From Sphingobium fontiphilum (GTDB lineage Bacteria > Pseudomonadota > Alphaproteobacteria > Sphingomonadales > Sphingomonadaceae): a stretch of 64,000 nt of DNA. The number at the start of each line of letters is the position of its first letter. The stretch's first letter is position 1. The stretch covers positions 345,025 to 409,024 of the forward strand of contig NZ_JACIEB010000003.1 in the NCBI RefSeq assembly GCF_014196635.1, read 5' to 3'. Positions 9,911 through 18,632 of this stretch are shown here, piece by piece. Below the pieces are notes generated by a model that ran no database searches, was not told where the DNA came from, and saw only the letters and a list, made by a program, of their open reading frames with translations. The translations under genes were made by a program, and so were the position numbers.

Positions 9911-10675
9911 ATGCCGCATAGCCGGGGCGCAGTGCTGGTGACGGGCGCCGCCCGACGGCTGGGCCGGATGATCGCCCTGGCCGCCGCGCGCGACGGCTGG
10001 GACGTGGCGATCCATGTCCACAACCCTGGCGTAGACGCCGAACAGACAGGCGATGCGATTCGCGCGATGGGGCGGCAGGCCGTCGTCGTCGTCGCCGACC
10101 TTGGCGATGCGGATGACGTGCGCGCGCTGGTCGGCAACGCGGCGCAGGCGATGGGACGGGCGATCACCGGCCTGGTCAACTGCGCCTCCCATTTCGCCTG
10201 GGACGACAGCAAGACGTTGAATGCCGATCGCTTCGCCACCCATATGGCGGTCAACAGCCTGGCGCCGATGCTGCTGGCGGCGGAACTGATGCGGCTGTTG
10301 CCCGACGATGCGGAAGCCAGCGTCGTCAACATCCTCGATTTCAAACTGTCCAATCCGGATCGTGATTTCCTGTCCTACACCCTGTCCAAATATGCGCTTG
10401 CCGGGGCGACGGAGGTGCTGGCCCGCGATTTCGCGCCACGCGGCCGGGTGAACGCGGTCGCGCCCGGCTATATATTGCCCGCGCCGGACCAGCCGGTCGC
10501 GACATTCGAGACGTTGAGCGCCCGCACGCCGATGGGCCGCCGCGCCGCCGCCGAAGATGTCGCCGCCGCCGCCGCCTTCCTGCTGGGCAACGCATCCGTC
10601 ACCGGGCAGAAGCTGACCGTCGATTGCGGCCTGCACATGATGTCGCGCGACCATGATGTGGGGCGGGAGGATTAG
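9911..10675 (+). CDS. SDR-family oxidoreductase, FolM/pteridine-reductase-like
   Basis: The 254-residue Rossmann protein has VLVTGAARRLGRMIA (TGxxxRxG, residues 8-22), a diverged NAG-type motif VNCASHF, and the catalytic pair YTLSKYAL (Y and K four apart). It ends PMGRRAAAEDVAAAAAFLLG...GQKLTVDCGL. The Arg-rich TGAARRLG loop is typical of pteridine reductases and FolM-like dihydromonapterin reductases that use NADPH. A Shine-Dalgarno AAGGAGA lies upstream. The exact substrate cannot be fixed from sequence. Confidence 0.8.
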   Translation: MPHSRGAVLVTGAARRLGRMIALAAARDGWDVAIHVHNPGVDAEQTGDAIRAMGRQAVVVVADLGDADDVRALVGNAAQAMGRAITGLVNCASHFAWDDSKTLNADRFATHMAVNSLAPMLLAAELMRLLPDDAEASVVNILDFKLSNPDRDFLSYTLSKYALAGATEVLARDFAPRGRVNAVAPGYILPAPDQPVATFETLSARTPMGRRAAAEDVAAAAAFLLGNASVTGQKLTVDCGLHMMSRDHDVGRED

Positions 10676-10777
10676 GAGAGGACCGCCATCGCCAGACGGC
10701 GCGCGCTGATCGGCCCTGCCCTCAGCGCGCCCTGCATTTGATCGGCAGCAGGTCGCGTGCGCCGGTTTTTTCTTTTC

Positions 10778-10823
10778 GCATCGCTTGCGGCGGAAAGCCG
10801 GTTGCCGCTTTTCCGCACGATGC
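10778..10823. repeat. 46-bp palindromic repeat, copy 1
   Basis: The sequence begins GCATCG and ends CGATGC, with an inner GGAAAG/CTTTTCC stem. Its reverse complement matches the 46-bp element at 39167-39212 at most positions, including GCATCGTGCGGAAAAGCGG. It lies between the SDR gene and the convergent yggS. A dispersed intergenic repeat or structured terminator is likely. Confidence 0.7.
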
Positions 10824-10829
10824 CGTGAA

Positions 10830-11504
10830 TCAGCGCGCGCCGAACAGGGCGGCGCCGACGCGAATATCGGTCGCGCCCAGCATGATCGCGGTTTCATAAT
10901 CGCCCGACATGCCCATCGAGAGCCGGTCCAGCCCCTCCTCGCGCGCTATCTTGGCGAGCAGGGCGAAATAGGGCGCGGGTTCGACATCCGCCGGGGGCAC
11001 GCACATCAGGCCCGCGACCGGCACGTCCGCCGCGCGCGCCGCCGCGATCAACGCAGGCGTGTCGGCGATCGGGCAACCGCCCTTTTGCGCCTCCGCGCCG
11101 ATATTCACCTGAATGAAGCAGGGGATGCGCCGGTCCGCCTTGTCCATCGCTTTGGCGAGGGCGGTGAGCAGCGACGGGCGGTCGAGCGAATGGATGACGT
11201 CGAACAGGGCGACGGCGTCGTCCGCCTTGTTCGATTGCAACTGGCCGACCAGATGCAGGACGATGCCGGGCGTCGCGTCGCGCAGCGCGGGCCATTTGCC
11301 CTGCGCCTCCTGCACGCGATTCTCCCCGAAAACGCGCTGGCCCGCGTCGATCAGCGGCTGGATGGCGGGGGCTTCATGCGTCTTGGATATGGCGATCAGG
11401 TTGATGTCGGCGCCCCGGCGGCCGGTCAGGCTGGCGGCGCGATCAATATTGTCGCGAATGTCGGAAAGGCGCGCGGCGGCGGCTTCGATGCTGTCGGTCG
11501 TCAT
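10830..11504 (-). CDS. PLP homeostasis protein, YggS/PROSC family
   Basis: The protein binds pyridoxal 5'-phosphate without known catalysis and buffers cellular PLP. The PLP Lys lies in LIAISKTHEAP. Further family motifs are FGENRVQEAQGKW, HLVGQLQSNK, CFIQVNIGAEAQKGG, GLMCVPP and LSMGMSGDYETAIMLGATDIRVG. The ATG at 11502-11504 gives 224 residues, the usual length; the reading frame is open further upstream but without homology. It is divergent from the ThiE-like gene, with 23 bp between starts. Confidence 0.93.
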   Translation of the reverse strand: MTTDSIEAAAARLSDIRDNIDRAASLTGRRGADINLIAISKTHEAPAIQPLIDAGQRVFGENRVQEAQGKWPALRDATPGIVLHLVGQLQSNKADDAVALFDVIHSLDRPSLLTALAKAMDKADRRIPCFIQVNIGAEAQKGGCPIADTPALIAAARAADVPVAGLMCVPPADVEPAPYFALLAKIAREEGLDRLSMGMSGDYETAIMLGATDIRVGAALFGAR

Positions 11505-11527
11505 GGGGGCTGCTATAGGCGATAGGG

Positions 11528-12070
11528 ATGATCCGCCGCAACGCCCGCAAGCCACTGCCTGCCCTATGGCTGATGACCGACGAACGGATTGCGCCGGACG
11601 CGCTGCTGGCGGCCGCCGCTCGATTGCCGCGCGGGCGGGCGGGCGTGATTTTCCGCCATTATGCAACGCCGCCGAAGGAGCGCCGCGCCCTGTTCGACCG
11701 GCTTGCCGCCATCGCCCGGCGGCGGCGGCTGGCGCTGATGCTGGCGGGGAGCGCTCGGCAGGCGGCGGCCTGGCGGGCGGATGGCTGGCACGGGCGCGAC
11801 CATCGCCGCGCCGCCCGGCCAATGCTGCACAGCGCCCCCGCGCATGACCGGCGGGAAATAATGGCGTCAGGCGCGGCCGACCTCATCCTGCTCTCGCCGC
11901 TCTTTCCCACCCGCTCGCACCCCGGCGCACCGGCGCTGGGACGCGTGCGTTTCGCTGCGCTCGCCCGCATGGCCCGCGCGCCGGTGATCGCGCTGGGCGG
12001 CGTGCGGCGCGATCACCGGCTGCACGGCCTTGGCGCCCATGGCTGGGCGGCGATAGACGGGCTGGTCTGA
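11528..12070 (+). CDS. Thiamine-phosphate-synthase-like protein (ThiE/TenI fold)
   Basis: The 180-residue product has PALWLMTDERI near the start, a central ADLILLSPLFPTRSHPGAPALG, and APVIALGGV at the end, the pattern of the ThiE/TenI TIM barrel. It is shorter than ThiE (about 210 residues), and the catalytic region is arginine-rich and diverged. It may therefore be a TenI-like or degenerate paralogue rather than the working thiamine-phosphate synthase. It is followed by greB. Confidence 0.7.
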   Translation: MIRRNARKPLPALWLMTDERIAPDALLAAAARLPRGRAGVIFRHYATPPKERRALFDRLAAIARRRRLALMLAGSARQAAAWRADGWHGRDHRRAARPMLHSAPAHDRREIMASGAADLILLSPLFPTRSHPGAPALGRVRFAALARMARAPVIALGGVRRDHRLHGLGAHGWAAIDGLV

Positions 12071-12100
12071 CCGGCGGCTTTGCGGCATGGAGGGAGCCGC

Positions 12101-12583
12101 ATGACCAGCCATCCCAACTATATCACGCCCCAGGGTTTCGCCCGGCTGCGCGCCGAATATGACCAGTTGCTGGGCGTCGAGCGCCCGCGCATCGTCGAGG
12201 TGGTGAGCTGGGCGGCGGGCAATGGCGACCGCAGCGAAAATGGCGACTATCTCTATGGCCGCAAGCGGATGCGCGAGATTGACGGGCAATTGAAGCGCCT
12301 TTCGAAGAAGATGAAGGACGCCAAGGTCGTCGACCCGCGTCAGCAGCCCGACAAGAGCCGCGTCTATTTCGGCGCGACCGTCACCATCGCCGATGAGGAC
12401 GACAATCATCGCACCGTGACGCTCGTGGGCAATGACGAAACCGATGTCGCCGCCGGGCGGATCGGCTGGGCGACGCCCATCGCCCGCGCGCTGCGCGGGG
12501 CGGCGGTGGGCGATGTGCGCCGGGTGATGCTGCCCGCGGGGGAAAGGGAATATGAGGTGATCGCGATCGGCTATCCCGACTGA
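12101..12583 (+). CDS. greB: Transcription elongation factor GreB
   Basis: Gre factors enter the RNA polymerase secondary channel and stimulate cleavage of backtracked transcripts. The 160-residue product has the coiled-coil start YITPQGFARLRAEYDQLL, the acidic tip region GDRSENGDYLYGRKRMREID (the Asp/Glu pair that activates cleavage) and the FKBP-like C-terminal half, RIGWATPIARAL then EYEVIAIGYP. The longer KRM-REID spacing fits GreB over GreA. The ATG at 12101 is preceded by GGAGGG; a TTG at 12080 is less likely. Confidence 0.9.
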   Translation: MTSHPNYITPQGFARLRAEYDQLLGVERPRIVEVVSWAAGNGDRSENGDYLYGRKRMREIDGQLKRLSKKMKDAKVVDPRQQPDKSRVYFGATVTIADEDDNHRTVTLVGNDETDVAAGRIGWATPIARALRGAAVGDVRRVMLPAGEREYEVIAIGYPD

Positions 12584-13191
12584 TCGCCGCCCTTTTCATA
12601 TTTCCAGTTGCGGCCCTTGCCCTGCGCGATCCACTCGACAGCCTGCGCGATGCGGCGGGCGCGGGTCGCATCCTGCTTCGCATCGTTGATCCATTCACAA
12701 TAGTCGCGCACCTTGCCGGGCGGAAAGTCGGCCCAATGCTTGGCCGCAGCCGGATCAGCCCGAATTGCGGTGGCAAAATCGGGGTGCAGGGGCAGGGGCT
12801 CGCGCGGCGCTTTCGGTTCGCTCCGTGGTCGGTCGCCCGCGTCGATCAGCGCCATGGCCTGCGTCAGCAGTTCGGCCAGCCTGTCGTCGGCGGGCAGGTC
12901 GCTGATGCTAGCAATCCGGCCGAACTGGCCCATGGCGTCGCCCCGGCCACTGGCCCGATCACCGTCCCGCGCGACCTTGTCATGCCAGAAGCCGAAGGCC
13001 GCATGGCTCTTGAACGCCGCCATGTTGCACAGATTCTGGTCGCGATAGGTGAAGAAGGGCATCCCCCATTTGATCGCCTCTCCTATGGCAGGCGATGCTG
13101 CATGGATGCGCGCGCGCAAATGCCGGAGAATGGGTCGGGCAAAATCGGCCTGACGGTCGATATAGGCGGTCACCGGGTCGTCCTGCACCAT
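12571..13191 (-). CDS. DUF1801 plus YdeI/OmpD-associated protein
   Basis: The N-terminal ~110 residues (FARPILRHLRARIHAASPAI, IKWGMPFFTYRDQNLCNMAA) match the DUF1801/YdhG fold. The C-terminal ~80 residues, PLPLHPDFATAIRADPAAAK then FPPGKVRDYCEWINDAKQDA, match the YdeI/OmpD-associated domain. This two-domain arrangement is common in stress-related proteins of unknown role. The gene is convergent with greB and overlaps its last 13 bp. Confidence 0.85.
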   Translation of the reverse strand: MVQDDPVTAYIDRQADFARPILRHLRARIHAASPAIGEAIKWGMPFFTYRDQNLCNMAAFKSHAAFGFWHDKVARDGDRASGRGDAMGQFGRIASISDLPADDRLAELLTQAMALIDAGDRPRSEPKAPREPLPLHPDFATAIRADPAAAKHWADFPPGKVRDYCEWINDAKQDATRARRIAQAVEWIAQGKGRNWKYEKGGDQSG

Positions 13192-13210
13192 CGTCCTTCC
13201 CCTTGCGGCT

Positions 13211-13957
13211 TTATCGTTCGACCTTGATCTCGAACAACCTGGGCCAGTTTTTGCCGGTCACGAACACACGATCCTTCGCCGCGTCATAGGCGATGCCGTT
13301 GGCGACCGCTTCATCGGCCTTGACCCCGGCCGCCTTCAGCAGCGGCGCGAGCTCGATCCAGTCGATCACCGCGCCGGTGGCCGGATCGATCCGGGCGATG
13401 CGCGTGTCATACCAGATATTGGCCCAGATCTCGCCCTTCACCCATTCCAGCTCGTTCAGCCGGGGGACGGTGCGCCCGTTCCAGGTGACGGTGATGCGCC
13501 GCTGTTCGGTGAGGGGTTCAGGATCGATGAAGCGCAATTGCGCCGTGCCATCCGACATGATGAGGCTGCGTCCGTCCTGCGTCAGTCCCCATCCTTCGCC
13601 TTCATAGCGGAAATCGCCGACCGGGCTCATATCCTTCAATGACCAGATAAAGCCCTGCCGGTGCCGCCAGGTCAGGCTGATGATGCGGTCATCCCAGTGG
13701 ACGATGCCCTCGCCGAAATAGGGCGGCTTCACCACGCGCCGTTGCAGTATCTTGCCCGATTTGAGCGCCACCTTGCGGATTTCCGATTGCCCCTCCAGCC
13801 CGGTGCTTTCGTAGAGCGCGCCGTCATGGAAGAAGAGCCCCTCGGTAAAGGCCTCCGGGTCATGCGGGTAGCTTTTCACCAGCGTCCAGGGCGTTTGCGC
13901 GCTGGCCGGGGCGATCAGCAGGAGCACGCCCGCCAGCGCCGCGATCAGCCGCCTCAC
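13211..13957 (-). CDS. Glutaminyl-peptide cyclotransferase, bacterial type
   Basis: The signal peptide (about residues 1-20, cleavage after ASA) indicates export to the periplasm. The body is the five-bladed beta-propeller glutamine cyclotransferase family: FTEGLFF, YESTGLEGQS, FGEGIV, LTWRHRQGFIW, GEGWGLTQDG, SDGT and LNELEWVKGEIWANIWYDT. It forms N-terminal pyroglutamate on peptides. The 248-residue length is normal. Its start overlaps the ygfZ stop by 4 bp. Confidence 0.92.
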   Translation of the reverse strand: MRRLIAALAGVLLLIAPASAQTPWTLVKSYPHDPEAFTEGLFFHDGALYESTGLEGQSEIRKVALKSGKILQRRVVKPPYFGEGIVHWDDRIISLTWRHRQGFIWSLKDMSPVGDFRYEGEGWGLTQDGRSLIMSDGTAQLRFIDPEPLTEQRRITVTWNGRTVPRLNELEWVKGEIWANIWYDTRIARIDPATGAVIDWIELAPLLKAAGVKADEAVANGIAYDAAKDRVFVTGKNWPRLFEIKVER

Positions 13958-14691
13958 CCGGCGGCCTCGCTGGCCAGCGCATCGGCCAGCCAGCCGGGCA
14001 GGGTCGCGGGGTCGATGTCCTCCACCCGGCGCAGTTCGATGGACAGGGCCATGTCGTCGATCACCGCGCGCTGGCGCTTGGCATCCGCCTGGGCCAGCGG
14101 CACGGCGATCAGGCGACGGCTGACCTTGTTGCGATAATGCATTCGGGCGGTGTTTTCCTGCCCGACATAGCAGCCCTTGTCATAATCGACGCCGTTCAGT
14201 TCGCCGGCATTGGTTTCCAGCCACAGCACGGCGTCCTGCCCCAGTTCGCCAACCCCTTCGAACACGCCCAGCGCCAGCCGACGGGCGCGAAAGGCGGCGG
14301 ATGCGTCGCCCTCGCCTGCGGGCGCGATCCAGCGATGGCCGAGCGTCGGCAGGCGCGGGTCGACCGGATGCTCCATGGCGTCAAGCGCCCAGTGGACGGC
14401 CAGCGCCTCCTCGCGCGCGATCGCCACCTTGCGGCGCAGGCGATAGAGGGTCAGCCGCTTCGCCAGCGCGTCGGCCTGCGCCGCTTCGCAGTCGATCAGC
14501 AGATCGTTACCATCCGCCCACAGGATGAAATCGAACAGCGCCTTGCCCTGCGGCGTGAGCAGCCCGGCCCAGCGCGGCTCGCCTGCTTTAAGCGAGAGCA
14601 CGTCGCGGGTGATGAGCCCTTGCAGGAAGGGGCGGGCCTCTTCGCCCGAAAGACGGATCAGCGCGCGGTCGCGAAGGGTGGTGCTGCTCAT
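13954..14691 (-). CDS. ygfZ: Folate-binding YgfZ/GcvT-like protein
   Basis: This protein supports assembly or repair of some Fe-S enzymes using folate. The 245-residue product carries the signature KGCYVGQE (here DYDKGCYVGQENTARMHYR), with the conserved Cys, plus GLITRDV and LTPQGKALFDFILW. The ATG at 14689-14691 was chosen because the frame upstream lacks homology. It overlaps the cyclotransferase gene and faces pyrC, with 48 bp between starts. Confidence 0.93.
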   Translation of the reverse strand: MSSTTLRDRALIRLSGEEARPFLQGLITRDVLSLKAGEPRWAGLLTPQGKALFDFILWADGNDLLIDCEAAQADALAKRLTLYRLRRKVAIAREEALAVHWALDAMEHPVDPRLPTLGHRWIAPAGEGDASAAFRARRLALGVFEGVGELGQDAVLWLETNAGELNGVDYDKGCYVGQENTARMHYRNKVSRRLIAVPLAQADAKRQRAVIDDMALSIELRRVEDIDPATLPGWLADALASEAAG

Positions 14692-14739
14692 CGGCTTTAG
14701 GTAGGACAGGCGTCGACCATAGCCAAGCGGTGAGCCACC

Positions 14740-16071
14740 ATGTCCGAGAATTTCGACCTGATCCTGAAGAACGGCACTGTCCACACCCCCGGCGGGGCGG
14801 AACAGGTCGATGTCGGCGTGCGCGGCGGGCGGATCGTCGCCATCGGCGCGGCGCTGGGCGATGCGGGCGAGGTGATCGACTGCACAGGGCTCGACGTGCT
14901 GCCCGGCTGCATCGACAGCCAGGTCCATTTCCGCGAACCGGGGCTGGAGCATAAGGAGGATCTGGAATCGGGCAGTCGTGCGGCGGTGCTGGGCGGGGTG
15001 ACCGCCGTGTTCGAAATGCCCAACACCAATCCCAACACCGACACGGCCGAGCGCGTCGCCGATAAACTGGCCCGGGCCCATCACCGCATGTGGTGCGACC
15101 ATGCCTTCTATGTCGGGGCGACCGCCGACAATGCCGAGGATCTGCGCGAACTGGAACGGATTCCCGGCACGGCGGGGGTGAAGATTTTCATGGGCGCGTC
15201 GACCGGCAGCCTGCTGGTCGACGATGACGGCGCGCTGGCCCGCGTGCTGGCGTCGGGCACCCGCCGTGTCGCCATCCATGCCGAGGATGAGGCGCGGATG
15301 AACGCGCGCAAGGATTATCGGGTGGAGGGCGATCCGTCGTCCCATCCGGTCTGGCGCGACGATGAAAGCGCGATGCTGGCCACCCGGCGGATCATCGCGC
15401 TGGCCCGCGCGGCGCGGCGGCGCATCCACATCCTGCATGTCACCACCCCGGCGGAGCTGGAATATATCGCCGGGCACAAGGATATCGCCACCTGCGAAGT
15501 CACCCCCCAGCATCTGACGCTGGCGGCGGAGGACGCCTATCCGCGCCTGGGCAGCTATGCCCAGATGAACCCGCCGATCCGGTCCGGCGCGCATCGCGAC
15601 GGGCTGTGGCGCTGGCTCAATCAGGGCGTGCCCGACGTGCTGGGCAGCGACCATGCCCCGCATACGAAGGAGGAGAAGGCGAAACCCTATCCCGCCTCAC
15701 CCAGCGGGATGCCCGGCGTGCAGACGCTGGTTCCCTTGCTGCTCAACCATGTCGCCCATGGGCGGCTGTCGCTGCGCCGCTTCATTGAACTGACGTCATC
15801 CGGGCCGCAGCGCGTCTTCGGGCTGGTGGGCAAGGGGCGGATCGCGCTTGGTTATGACGCCGACTTCACTGTCGTCGACCTCAAGAAGCGGTGGACGGTC
15901 GGGCGCGACTGGCTGGCTTCACGCTGCGACTGGTCGCCGTTCGAGGGGATGGAGCTGACCGGCAAGGCGGTGGGCACCATCGTGCGCGGCAACCGGGTGA
16001 TGTGGGAAGACAGCCTGGCCGATGAAGCCGTGGGCGAGCCGGTGCGGTTCGAGGCGACAGAGTTCGCCTGA
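14740..16071 (+). CDS. pyrC: Dihydroorotase, class I amidohydrolase, with altered HxH motif
   Basis: The 443-residue protein belongs to the class I dihydroorotase branch, which interconverts carbamoyl-aspartate and dihydroorotate in pyrimidine synthesis. Present are GVKIFMGASTGSLL (carboxylated Lys), HILHVTT, CEVTPQHL and LGSDHAPHTKEEK (catalytic Asp). The first metal motif reads IDSQVHFREPG where the usual form is DxHVHxREPG, so the first metal-binding His is Gln. This could mean altered metal loading, or a catalytically weak homologue like those that partner aspartate carbamoyltransferase. No pyrB is in the window. Confidence 0.85.
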   Translation: MSENFDLILKNGTVHTPGGAEQVDVGVRGGRIVAIGAALGDAGEVIDCTGLDVLPGCIDSQVHFREPGLEHKEDLESGSRAAVLGGVTAVFEMPNTNPNTDTAERVADKLARAHHRMWCDHAFYVGATADNAEDLRELERIPGTAGVKIFMGASTGSLLVDDDGALARVLASGTRRVAIHAEDEARMNARKDYRVEGDPSSHPVWRDDESAMLATRRIIALARAARRRIHILHVTTPAELEYIAGHKDIATCEVTPQHLTLAAEDAYPRLGSYAQMNPPIRSGAHRDGLWRWLNQGVPDVLGSDHAPHTKEEKAKPYPASPSGMPGVQTLVPLLLNHVAHGRLSLRRFIELTSSGPQRVFGLVGKGRIALGYDADFTVVDLKKRWTVGRDWLASRCDWSPFEGMELTGKAVGTIVRGNRVMWEDSLADEAVGEPVRFEATEFA

Positions 16072-16086
16072 ACCGGCCGTCGGCGA

Positions 16087-16995
16087 TCAGGTGGCGGCGG
16101 CCATCCGCGCGCGGCGCGCGCCGCCATAGCTGTCGAGCGCGAACAGGATGAGGCCGATCCAGATCAGTCCAAAGCTGATTATCTGCCCCTGGCTCAACTT
16201 TTCGCCATAGAGCAGCACCCCGCACAGAAATTGCAATGTCGGCGCGATATATTGCATCAGGCCCAGCGTCGCCATCGGCAAGCGCTGCGCCGCCACGGCG
16301 AACAGCACAAGCGGCGCCGTGGTGATGGCCCCGCTCGCGATCAGCATGGCGGTGGTGAAGCCGTCGGCGCCGAAGGCGATGCCGCCATGGCTGCCCAGCC
16401 ACAGCAGATAGAGGAGCGCCATCGGCATGAGAATGAGCGTTTCCGCGCCCAGCCCGGCCATGGGCGCGACCGGCGTCAGCTTGCGGACGAGACCGTAAAA
16501 GGCGAAGGAAAGGGCCAACATGATGCTGATCCACAGGGTCGTCAGCGCGGTTGCCGCCATGATGGCGACGCCGACGGCCGCCACCGCGATCGCCACGGAC
16601 TGTCCGGGCCGCAACCGTTCTTTCAGCACCATCACGCCCAGCGCGACGTTGACCAGCGGGTTAAGGAAATAGCCCAAACTGGCGGCGACGATATGGCCAT
16701 CATTGACCGCCCAGACATAGGTGGTCCAGTTGACGCCGATGAACAGCGCGGACGCCGTCAGCGGCAGGAGGACGCGGGGATTGACGATCGCCGCGCGCAG
16801 GGGGCCAAGCGCCCTGCGGAAGGCCAGCAAGCCGACGACCAGCGCCAGCGACCAGACGACCCGTTGCGCCACCAGTTCGAACGGACCGACATGGTGCAAC
16901 GATTTGAAAAAGATCGGCAGCAGGCCCCACAAGCCATAGGCGGCGACCGCCGCCGGCAGACCCCCGCGATTGTCCTGCTCCCCCGCGCCGATCAC
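16087..16995 (-). CDS. rarD: EamA/RarD-type transporter
   Basis: The 302-residue protein has about ten membrane segments and the RarD-type start AAYGLWGLLPIFFKSL. It continues ELVAQRVVWSLALV, NWTTYVWAVNDGHIVAASLG, YFLNPLVNVALGV, MQYIAPTLQFLCGVLLYGE and FGLIWIGLILFALD. It is probably an inner-membrane drug/metabolite exporter; the substrate is unknown. The GTG at 16993-16995 overlaps the stop of the upstream small membrane gene by 4 bp (GTGA). Confidence 0.88.
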   Translation of the reverse strand: MIGAGEQDNRGGLPAAVAAYGLWGLLPIFFKSLHHVGPFELVAQRVVWSLALVVGLLAFRRALGPLRAAIVNPRVLLPLTASALFIGVNWTTYVWAVNDGHIVAASLGYFLNPLVNVALGVMVLKERLRPGQSVAIAVAAVGVAIMAATALTTLWISIMLALSFAFYGLVRKLTPVAPMAGLGAETLILMPMALLYLLWLGSHGGIAFGADGFTTAMLIASGAITTAPLVLFAVAAQRLPMATLGLMQYIAPTLQFLCGVLLYGEKLSQGQIISFGLIWIGLILFALDSYGGARRARMAAAT

Positions 16996-17213
16996 AGGAT
17001 GCCGCCGCCCAGAAACAGGCGGAGGGCGCCAAATCCGGCGACGATCAGGCAGAAATTCTGCCCGCCTTTCCTTGACGACATCAGGCCGATGAACGCGCCA
17101 AACAGCGCCATCGGCACCAATATCCAGTTGAGCGCGCCCAGCAGGGGAAAAACCGCCGGAATCATCAGGATCAGGGTGATCAGCCCGATCAGCGCGGAAA
17201 GAAAGTTCAGCAT
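16992..17213 (-). CDS. Small membrane protein coupled to rarD
   Basis: The 73-residue product starts MLNFLSALIGLITLILMIPA and has three hydrophobic stretches with a short basic loop, SSRKGGQ. The family is not recognised with certainty. Its stop overlaps the GTG start of the RarD-type gene by 4 bp, which suggests coupled translation and possibly a joint role. The frame extends upstream, but the ATG at 17211-17213 gives a compact membrane protein. Confidence 0.65.
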   Translation of the reverse strand: MLNFLSALIGLITLILMIPAVFPLLGALNWILVPMALFGAFIGLMSSRKGGQNFCLIVAGFGALRLFLGGGIL

Positions 17214-17341
17214 GGTTGGACAGATGGCGATGGCGCAAGCAGGCCGCAAGGGCCAGATGGCCGCAACCGGACACTGCCGATCCTGGTTATTGGCGTGACC
17301 GATGTTCTGGGCTATGCGGGGCCAGTGACAACAAGGGAAAG

Positions 17342-17839
17342 ATGATGACCGCCAGTTTTGACAATGCCGCTTTTCGCCGTGTTCTGGGCCATTATCCAAC
17401 CGGCGTCTGCGTGGTGACCGCAGTCGACGAAAGCGGCGCGCCGATCGGCATGGTGGTGGGTTCCTTCACCTCGGTATCGCTTGATCCGCCGCTGGTGGCC
17501 TTCTTTCCTGACAAATCCTCGAAAAGCTGGCCGCCAATCCAGCAGGCCGGCCGTTTCTGCGTCAATGTCCTGGCCAGCGACCAGCGCGATCTGTGCCGCC
17601 AGTTCGCCGTCAGCGGCGGCGACAAATATGCCGGGGTCAGCCACCGGGCCTCGGTCAACGGGTCGCCGATTCTGGACGATGTCGTCGCGTGGATCGACTG
17701 CACCCTCGAAGCGGTGCACGAGGCCGGCGATCATTATATCGTTCTGGGCCGTGTCGCCGCGCTGGAGGTAGACCGGCCGAGCAGTCCGCTGCTCTTTTTC
17801 CAGGGCGCCTATGGCGCCTTTGCCGCGCTGACCGCCTGA
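17342..17839 (+). CDS. Flavin reductase family protein
   Basis: The 165-residue protein matches the FMN-binding split-barrel flavin reductases that supply reduced flavin to two-component monooxygenases: FRRVLGHYPTGVCVVTA, GMVVGSFTSVSLDPPLVAFF, FCVNVLASDQRDLCRQFA and the closing FQGAYGAF. Two in-frame ATGs (17342 and 17345) follow AAGGGAAAG. No partner oxygenase is adjacent. The gene is convergent with engB. Confidence 0.88.
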   Translation: MMTASFDNAAFRRVLGHYPTGVCVVTAVDESGAPIGMVVGSFTSVSLDPPLVAFFPDKSSKSWPPIQQAGRFCVNVLASDQRDLCRQFAVSGGDKYAGVSHRASVNGSPILDDVVAWIDCTLEAVHEAGDHYIVLGRVAALEVDRPSSPLLFFQGAYGAFAALTA

Positions 17840-17849
17840 ACGCGGTCCG

Positions 17850-18491
17850 TCAGCTCAGGCTTTCGATCACCGCCGCGCGCAGTTCGGGCAGGCCCATGCC
17901 CTTTTCCGCCGATGTGGCGATGATGTCGGGGTGGGCTGCGGGCCGCTTGCGGATCGCCTCGGCCGTCTCCTCGAGGACGGCGGCGAGATGGCTGGCCTTC
18001 ACCTTGTCCGCCTTGGTCAGGACGATGCGATAGCTGACGGCGGCGCCGTCCAGCATGTCCAGCATGTCCTTGTCCACATCCTTGATGCCGTGGCGGCTGT
18101 CGATCAGCACCAGCGCGCGCTTCAGCTTGGCGCGCCCGCGCAGATAGTCGTTCACCAGGAAACGCCACTTCTTCACCATGTCCCTGGGCGCGCGGGCATA
18201 GCCATAGCCGGGCATGTCGACGAGGCGGAAACGCAGCGGCGCGCCGACATCGAAGAAGTTGAGTTCCTGCGTGCGGCCGGGCGTGTTCGACGTGCGGGCA
18301 AGGCCATTACGGCCGGTCAGCGCGTTCAGCAGCGATGATTTGCCGACATTGGACCGCCCGGCAAAGGCGACTTCCTCAACCGAAGCATCGGGCAGATATT
18401 GCAGGCTGGGCGCGGATTTGAGGAACGCGATCGGCCCGGCAAAGACCTTGCGCGCTTCCTCGATCAGGTCGGGGTCGGATTGGTCGGTCAT
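17850..18491 (-). CDS. engB: Ribosome biogenesis GTPase EngB (YsxC/YihA)
   Basis: This is a TRAFAC GTPase needed for large-subunit assembly. It has G1 [14 protein letters not shown]2 SNTPGRTQ, G3 [10 protein letters not shown]4 LTKADK and G5 TSAEKG. The 213-residue length is typical. It closes the reverse-strand rpmH-rnpA-yidD-yidC-engB block. A ~140 bp palindrome-rich spacer separates it from yidC. Confidence 0.95.
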   Translation of the reverse strand: MTDQSDPDLIEEARKVFAGPIAFLKSAPSLQYLPDASVEEVAFAGRSNVGKSSLLNALTGRNGLARTSNTPGRTQELNFFDVGAPLRFRLVDMPGYGYARAPRDMVKKWRFLVNDYLRGRAKLKRALVLIDSRHGIKDVDKDMLDMLDGAAVSYRIVLTKADKVKASHLAAVLEETAEAIRKRPAAHPDIIATSAEKGMGLPELRAAVIESLS

Positions 18492-18505
18492 AATCTCTCT
18501 TTCAT

Positions 18506-18625
18506 CCTCCCCCGGCGGGGGAGGGGGACCATTTGCCATGCAAATGGGGGAGGGGTGTCGCCCCATCGTTAGGGCGGCGCCCCTCCGTCTGGCCTGCGGC
18601 CATCCACCTCCCCTTACAGGGGAGG
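18506..18625. repeat. GC-rich compound palindromic repeat between engB and yidC
   Basis: Three palindromes lie within 120 bp: CCTCCCCCGGCGGGGGAGG at 18506-18524, ATTTGCCATGCAAAT at 18531-18545, and a CCTCCCC/GGGGAGG hairpin with a TTACA loop ending near 18625. I associate CCTCCCC...GGGGAGG blocks of this kind with interspersed intergenic repeats of sphingomonads. The element can form RNA hairpins in the yidC-engB transcript. Confidence 0.7.
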
Positions 18626-18632
18626 ATCGGCT

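Noticed and set aside
18506..18625. Considered as a CRISPR-like or riboswitch element
   Set aside because: Palindromes differ from one another and there are no regular spacers or conserved aptamer core; a dispersed intergenic repeat fits better.
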